DNA of 64,000 bases from Lachnospiraceae bacterium (GTDB taxonomy: Bacteria > Bacillota > Clostridia > Lachnospirales > Lachnospiraceae). The first letter of the stretch is position 1, and each line of letters begins with the position of its first letter. The DNA is taken from positions 226,109 through 290,108 of the forward strand of contig JAAUZE010000008.1 in assembly GCA_014804755.1 (NCBI GenBank), given 5' to 3'. The translations under genes were made by a program, and so were the position numbers. Positions 61,835 to 64,000 of this stretch are shown here, one piece after another. The notes beneath the pieces were generated by a model, which saw only the letters and a program-made list of their open reading frames with translations, did no database searches and was not told where the DNA came from.

Positions 61835-62998
61835 ATGGGAATCGAGAGGGTTATGGTAAGCGCCGCCATGATACTGTTAGGGACTTTTACGCTGCAGGGA
61901 GGGTGGCAGGTTCCGGAAGAAAGTATCACGGCTGAACAGGAAATTGAGACAGAGTCCGGCGCTGCAGGAGAGGTGATCAACATCTATGAAGAGACCGGAA
62001 TGGTTTTCGATAAAGAACGGGAGTTAGAGATGGTTTTAATTGATGGGACCATTCACTCGTTCAACGTGAGCGATTGGTTCAGTTACTCCGTGTCATGGTC
62101 CCGTGAACCATGGTATCATGGAGAATTGACCGGACCGCATGTGTGCATTGCGCTTCCAACCAGAGAAGCTGTTTATTTTGTCACTTGGGATGAAGAAAAC
62201 GGCTATACGCCTTATTTTGCGCCGGAAGGCGGGATGGACATGCCTCATGAGATTCCCGACGACTATTGGGTCGAGGATGACGGGGAGGATGCCGCACAAG
62301 GTTCGGCAATGACGCTGCGCGACCTGAATATTTATCTGTTGGAACGTCTTTTTATCGAATTGAACAATCAGAATACGGAGGAATACAAGGGGGAATACCG
62401 AATTTGCGATTACAGTGTCACAAACCGTTACTGGACGGACAGTGTGATCGGTACGGAGATTGTGTTCCATGTTAAACCGAAAGCGGAACGGGCAGAGGAT
62501 TTGGAATACTTCCAGGGAGTGCTTGCAAGAGTCTGGCTTACAGATACGGAAAAAATCAAAGAGGTTTTGGCGGATCTGGAAATACCGGGAGAGGATGAGT
62601 GGAGATCCGTTCCGCATCCGGAACTTGCAGTGGAGGAAGGAATGATCCCGTACACAACGGAGTCGAGTCCCAGAATGGAAGCGGTCATAGAGGAATTGAG
62701 CGGGATGCTTGCGGAGAAGGGCTATACGTCCGAGGAGGCGGACCGCATCGCAAACACTCTGATGTGGCGGTATTATGCACCTTGTGCGAAGTGGCTGACG
62801 GAAGAACAAGAGTATGCATTTTGCTTTCGGACACAGTTGAATGAGGATGGAGACCCCGTCAGTATATTTGTGGATAGGACCGGTGCCGGGCACTGGAATA
62901 CTTATGTGCCGCATCTGAAAACAAAGGAGGAACAGCGGGAGGCATATTTTCAGGCAGGATATAACAAGATGAACGGTTGGATGAGCGTGATGTTTTAA
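61835..62998 (+). CDS. Secreted protein of unknown function
   Basis: A 387-residue acidic protein not recognised. The N-terminus has a hydrophobic segment (VMVSAAMILLGTFTLQGGW) that can act as a signal peptide or anchor. The mature part is rich in Glu, Asp, Trp and Tyr (SDWFSYSVSWSREPWYHGEL; DDYWVEDDGEDAAQ) and shows no catalytic motif that can be named. AAGGGGGG lies before the ATG. The gene is bracketed by a duplicated manC 3' end (61671-61713 and 63009-63050), so it may be an inserted unit. Confidence 0.75.
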   Translation: MGIERVMVSAAMILLGTFTLQGGWQVPEESITAEQEIETESGAAGEVINIYEETGMVFDKERELEMVLIDGTIHSFNVSDWFSYSVSWSREPWYHGELTGPHVCIALPTREAVYFVTWDEENGYTPYFAPEGGMDMPHEIPDDYWVEDDGEDAAQGSAMTLRDLNIYLLERLFIELNNQNTEEYKGEYRICDYSVTNRYWTDSVIGTEIVFHVKPKAERAEDLEYFQGVLARVWLTDTEKIKEVLADLEIPGEDEWRSVPHPELAVEEGMIPYTTESSPRMEAVIEELSGMLAEKGYTSEEADRIANTLMWRYYAPCAKWLTEEQEYAFCFRTQLNEDGDPVSIFVDRTGAGHWNTYVPHLKTKEEQREAYFQAGYNKMNGWMSVMF

Positions 62999-63008
62999 TG
63001 TGTGGTCC

Positions 63009-63050
63009 GGAGCAGTTGAAGGCGGTGGGAAAGAGCAGTATCTCTGAGGG
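63009..63050 (+). repeat. Duplicated copy of the manC 3' end
   Basis: This 42-base stretch repeats 61671-61713, the last codons and stop of manC, with about three differences and one gap (for example GGAGCAGTTGAAGGCGG and AAAGAGCAGTATCTCTGAGG are shared). It is direct, on the same strand, and lies 11 bases after the orphan gene. Confidence 0.8.
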
Positions 63051-63103
63051 AAAGGCGAAACGGAACAGGCATCTGTAGGTTTGCGCGATAGATTAAGATT
63101 TAC

Positions 63104-63132
63104 AAAATGTCGTTGAATATGCTAAAATGTCG
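63104..63132 (+). promoter_or_regulatory. Two direct AAAATGTCG repeats, 0A-box-like
   Basis: AAAATGTCG occurs at 63104-63112 and 63124-63132, exactly 20 bases apart, giving TGTCGTT and TGTCGAT against the Spo0A-box consensus TGNCGAA. A possible promoter (TTTACA at 63099-63104, TAAAAT at 63123-63128) overlaps them. They lie about 95 bases upstream of the Spo0A-domain gene. Confidence 0.5.
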
Positions 63133-63226
63133 ATTGTAGGAAGGATGAGAGGAACAATCGGGATTGCTGCGGACGCGGAGGGAATCGGCGCCTTCACGCC
63201 GCGCAGACCGCCGAAAGGAGCAGGAA

Positions 63227-63628
63227 ATGACAACGATGCAGATGCTGGTAGAGGACGAACAAACAAAGATACGCCTTGAGCGCAGGGTGACAAAGATGAT
63301 GCTTGACATCGGCGTACCCGCGCATTTGAATGGATTTCGATATTTGCGCGAGGCGGTGATGATGTGCCTTGAGGATATGGAGGTCGTCAGCAGCGTCACA
63401 AAGCTTCTGTATCCCGAGCTTGCCAAGAAATTCAGAACAACCGACCAAAAGGTGGAACGCGCGGTCCGCAATGCGATCGAGGTATCATGGGAACGCGGCA
63501 ATGAAGAAACCTTTGAGGAATTATTCGGTTATACCTGCGCCGATGGGAAGAACAGACCGACCAACAGCGAATATATTGCAAGAATTGCAGATTCGATCCA
63601 GTTGGAGCTGCGCGAGGAGCAGGGTTAA
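63227..63628 (+). CDS. Stand-alone Spo0A C-terminal DNA-binding domain protein
   Basis: A 133-residue protein that is only the Spo0A output domain. It has MMLDIGVPAHLNGFRYLREA, VTKLLYPELAKKF, the recognition helix TTDQKVERAVRNAIEVSW, ELFGYTCADGKNRPTNSEYI and ARIADSIQLEL, the standard Spo0A-C sequence. The phospho-receiver domain of Spo0A (about 130 residues) is absent and the open frame upstream has no homology. The start at 63227 follows AAAGGAG at about seven bases. Without a receiver it would bind 0A boxes independently of the phosphorelay. A truncated paralogue is the likely origin; function is inferred. Confidence 0.9.
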   Translation: MTTMQMLVEDEQTKIRLERRVTKMMLDIGVPAHLNGFRYLREAVMMCLEDMEVVSSVTKLLYPELAKKFRTTDQKVERAVRNAIEVSWERGNEETFEELFGYTCADGKNRPTNSEYIARIADSIQLELREEQG

Positions 63629-63630
63629 AG

Positions 63631-63659
63631 TTGCACTTGGGTAAAAGATGGGATATACT
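63631..63659 (+). promoter_or_regulatory. Promoter of the last gene in the window
   Basis: TTGCAC at 63631-63636 and TATACT at 63654-63659 are 17 bases apart, about 40 bases before the GTG start. Confidence 0.65.
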
Positions 63660-63697
63660 GGAAACAGAATGATTCTTAAGGAATGGAGAAGAAGTCT

Positions 63698-64000
63698 GTG
63701 ATTTCCGGTATCGTGATATTACTTGTGTTTTCGACTGTAAGCTATGCGGTCGGACGTTTGATACAACGTATCTTACATCAGCAGGGAAAAGGGGCGGCAC
63801 ACGCGTTTGTGACCGGATCCTTTACTTTGCTGATTTTATTTTTTCTGATGCAGATCGCGGTTGTCGGTCTGTCACTTCCGTTTTCTGTCCTGCAATGGGG
63901 ATATGTGGCTGTCTGCGCGCTGCTGTTTTTTTCCGCCGCGCTCGTTGTCCGCGGTGCGCTGTGGTCCGTGCCGCTTCGGAACATCAAACGGGAGGCGGAG
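63698..64000 (+). CDS. Membrane protein, 5' part only, unknown
   Basis: An open frame starting at GTG 63698 (GGAG nine bases upstream) runs to the window end, giving 101 residues. It contains three hydrophobic segments, ISGIVILLVFSTVSYAVG, FTLLILFFLMQIAVVGLSL and VAVCALLFFSAALVV, so it is the N-terminal part of a polytopic membrane protein. No family can be named from this portion. The frame and the promoter upstream support a real gene. Confidence 0.75.
   Translation, partial: MISGIVILLVFSTVSYAVGRLIQRILHQQGKGAAHAFVTGSFTLLILFFLMQIAVVGLSLPFSVLQWGYVAVCALLFFSAALVVRGALWSVPLRNIKREAE

Overview
The window reads as a stretch of chromosome from an anaerobic, motile, low-to-mid-GC Firmicute, most likely a member of the Clostridia close to Lachnospiraceae. 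The grounds are the gene families and their order: hrcA-grpE-dnaK-dnaJ-prmA-rsmE, IreB-RuvX-DUF1292-RNase J, TrmR with a U32 protein, Mbl followed by FlgG-type rod proteins, ComF-YvyF and CdaA-CdaR-GlmM. Strong GGAGG ribosome-binding sites, sigma-A promoters and a Firmicute-type LexA box agree. The lineage is inferred from content; no rRNA or tRNA gene is present and no database search was run.

Layout. 1-8.6 kb: heat-shock operon, two RNA/protein methyltransferases, and a cysteine desulfurase-ThiI pair for tRNA thiolation. 8.6-16 kb: a HPr-like protein without the active-site histidine on the minus strand, then MtaB, IreB, RuvX, DUF1292, RNase J, YlbF, a short MltG-like membrane protein, TrmR and a U32 protein (RNA modification and decay). 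16-19.6 kb: type III glutamine synthetase, then a small accessory patch with a truncated RelB/DinJ antitoxin, a perfect LexA-like palindrome, a Sel1-repeat gene and a zinc-ribbon gene. 19.6-24.7 kb: SOS-boxed uvrB and uvrA. 25-31.8 kb: Mbl, two flagellar rod proteins, a FlgJ-like rod-binding protein, RecD2, ComF and YvyF. 31.8-39.2 kb: two uncharacterised membrane proteins, the c-di-AMP module CdaA-CdaR, GlmM, HPr and LeuA.

39.2-61.7 kb is a cell-surface polysaccharide region: DUF2142-type and other GT-C membrane proteins, GT2 and GT4 glycosyltransferases, a DUF2304 protein, a polysaccharide pyruvyl transferase fused to an iron-sulfur F420-dehydrogenase-beta-like domain, a flippase, RfbD, a DUF3048 lipoprotein, a secreted DUF5722 glycosidase-like protein, a GtrII-type glucosyltransferase, an O-acyltransferase, an AraC-type regulator, and Gmd-Fcl-ManC for GDP-L-fucose. 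Together they can supply activated sugars, assemble and flip a glycan, and decorate it with glucosyl, acyl and pyruvyl groups. 61.7-64 kb holds an orphan secreted protein bracketed by a duplicated manC 3' end, a stand-alone Spo0A DNA-binding domain and the start of a membrane protein.

The most unusual items are the pyruvyl transferase/ferredoxin fusion, the stand-alone Spo0A output domain with two in-phase 0A-like sites, the direct repeat around the orphan gene, the antitoxin remnant next to a perfect SOS palindrome, and a family of dispersed perfect palindromes between operons.
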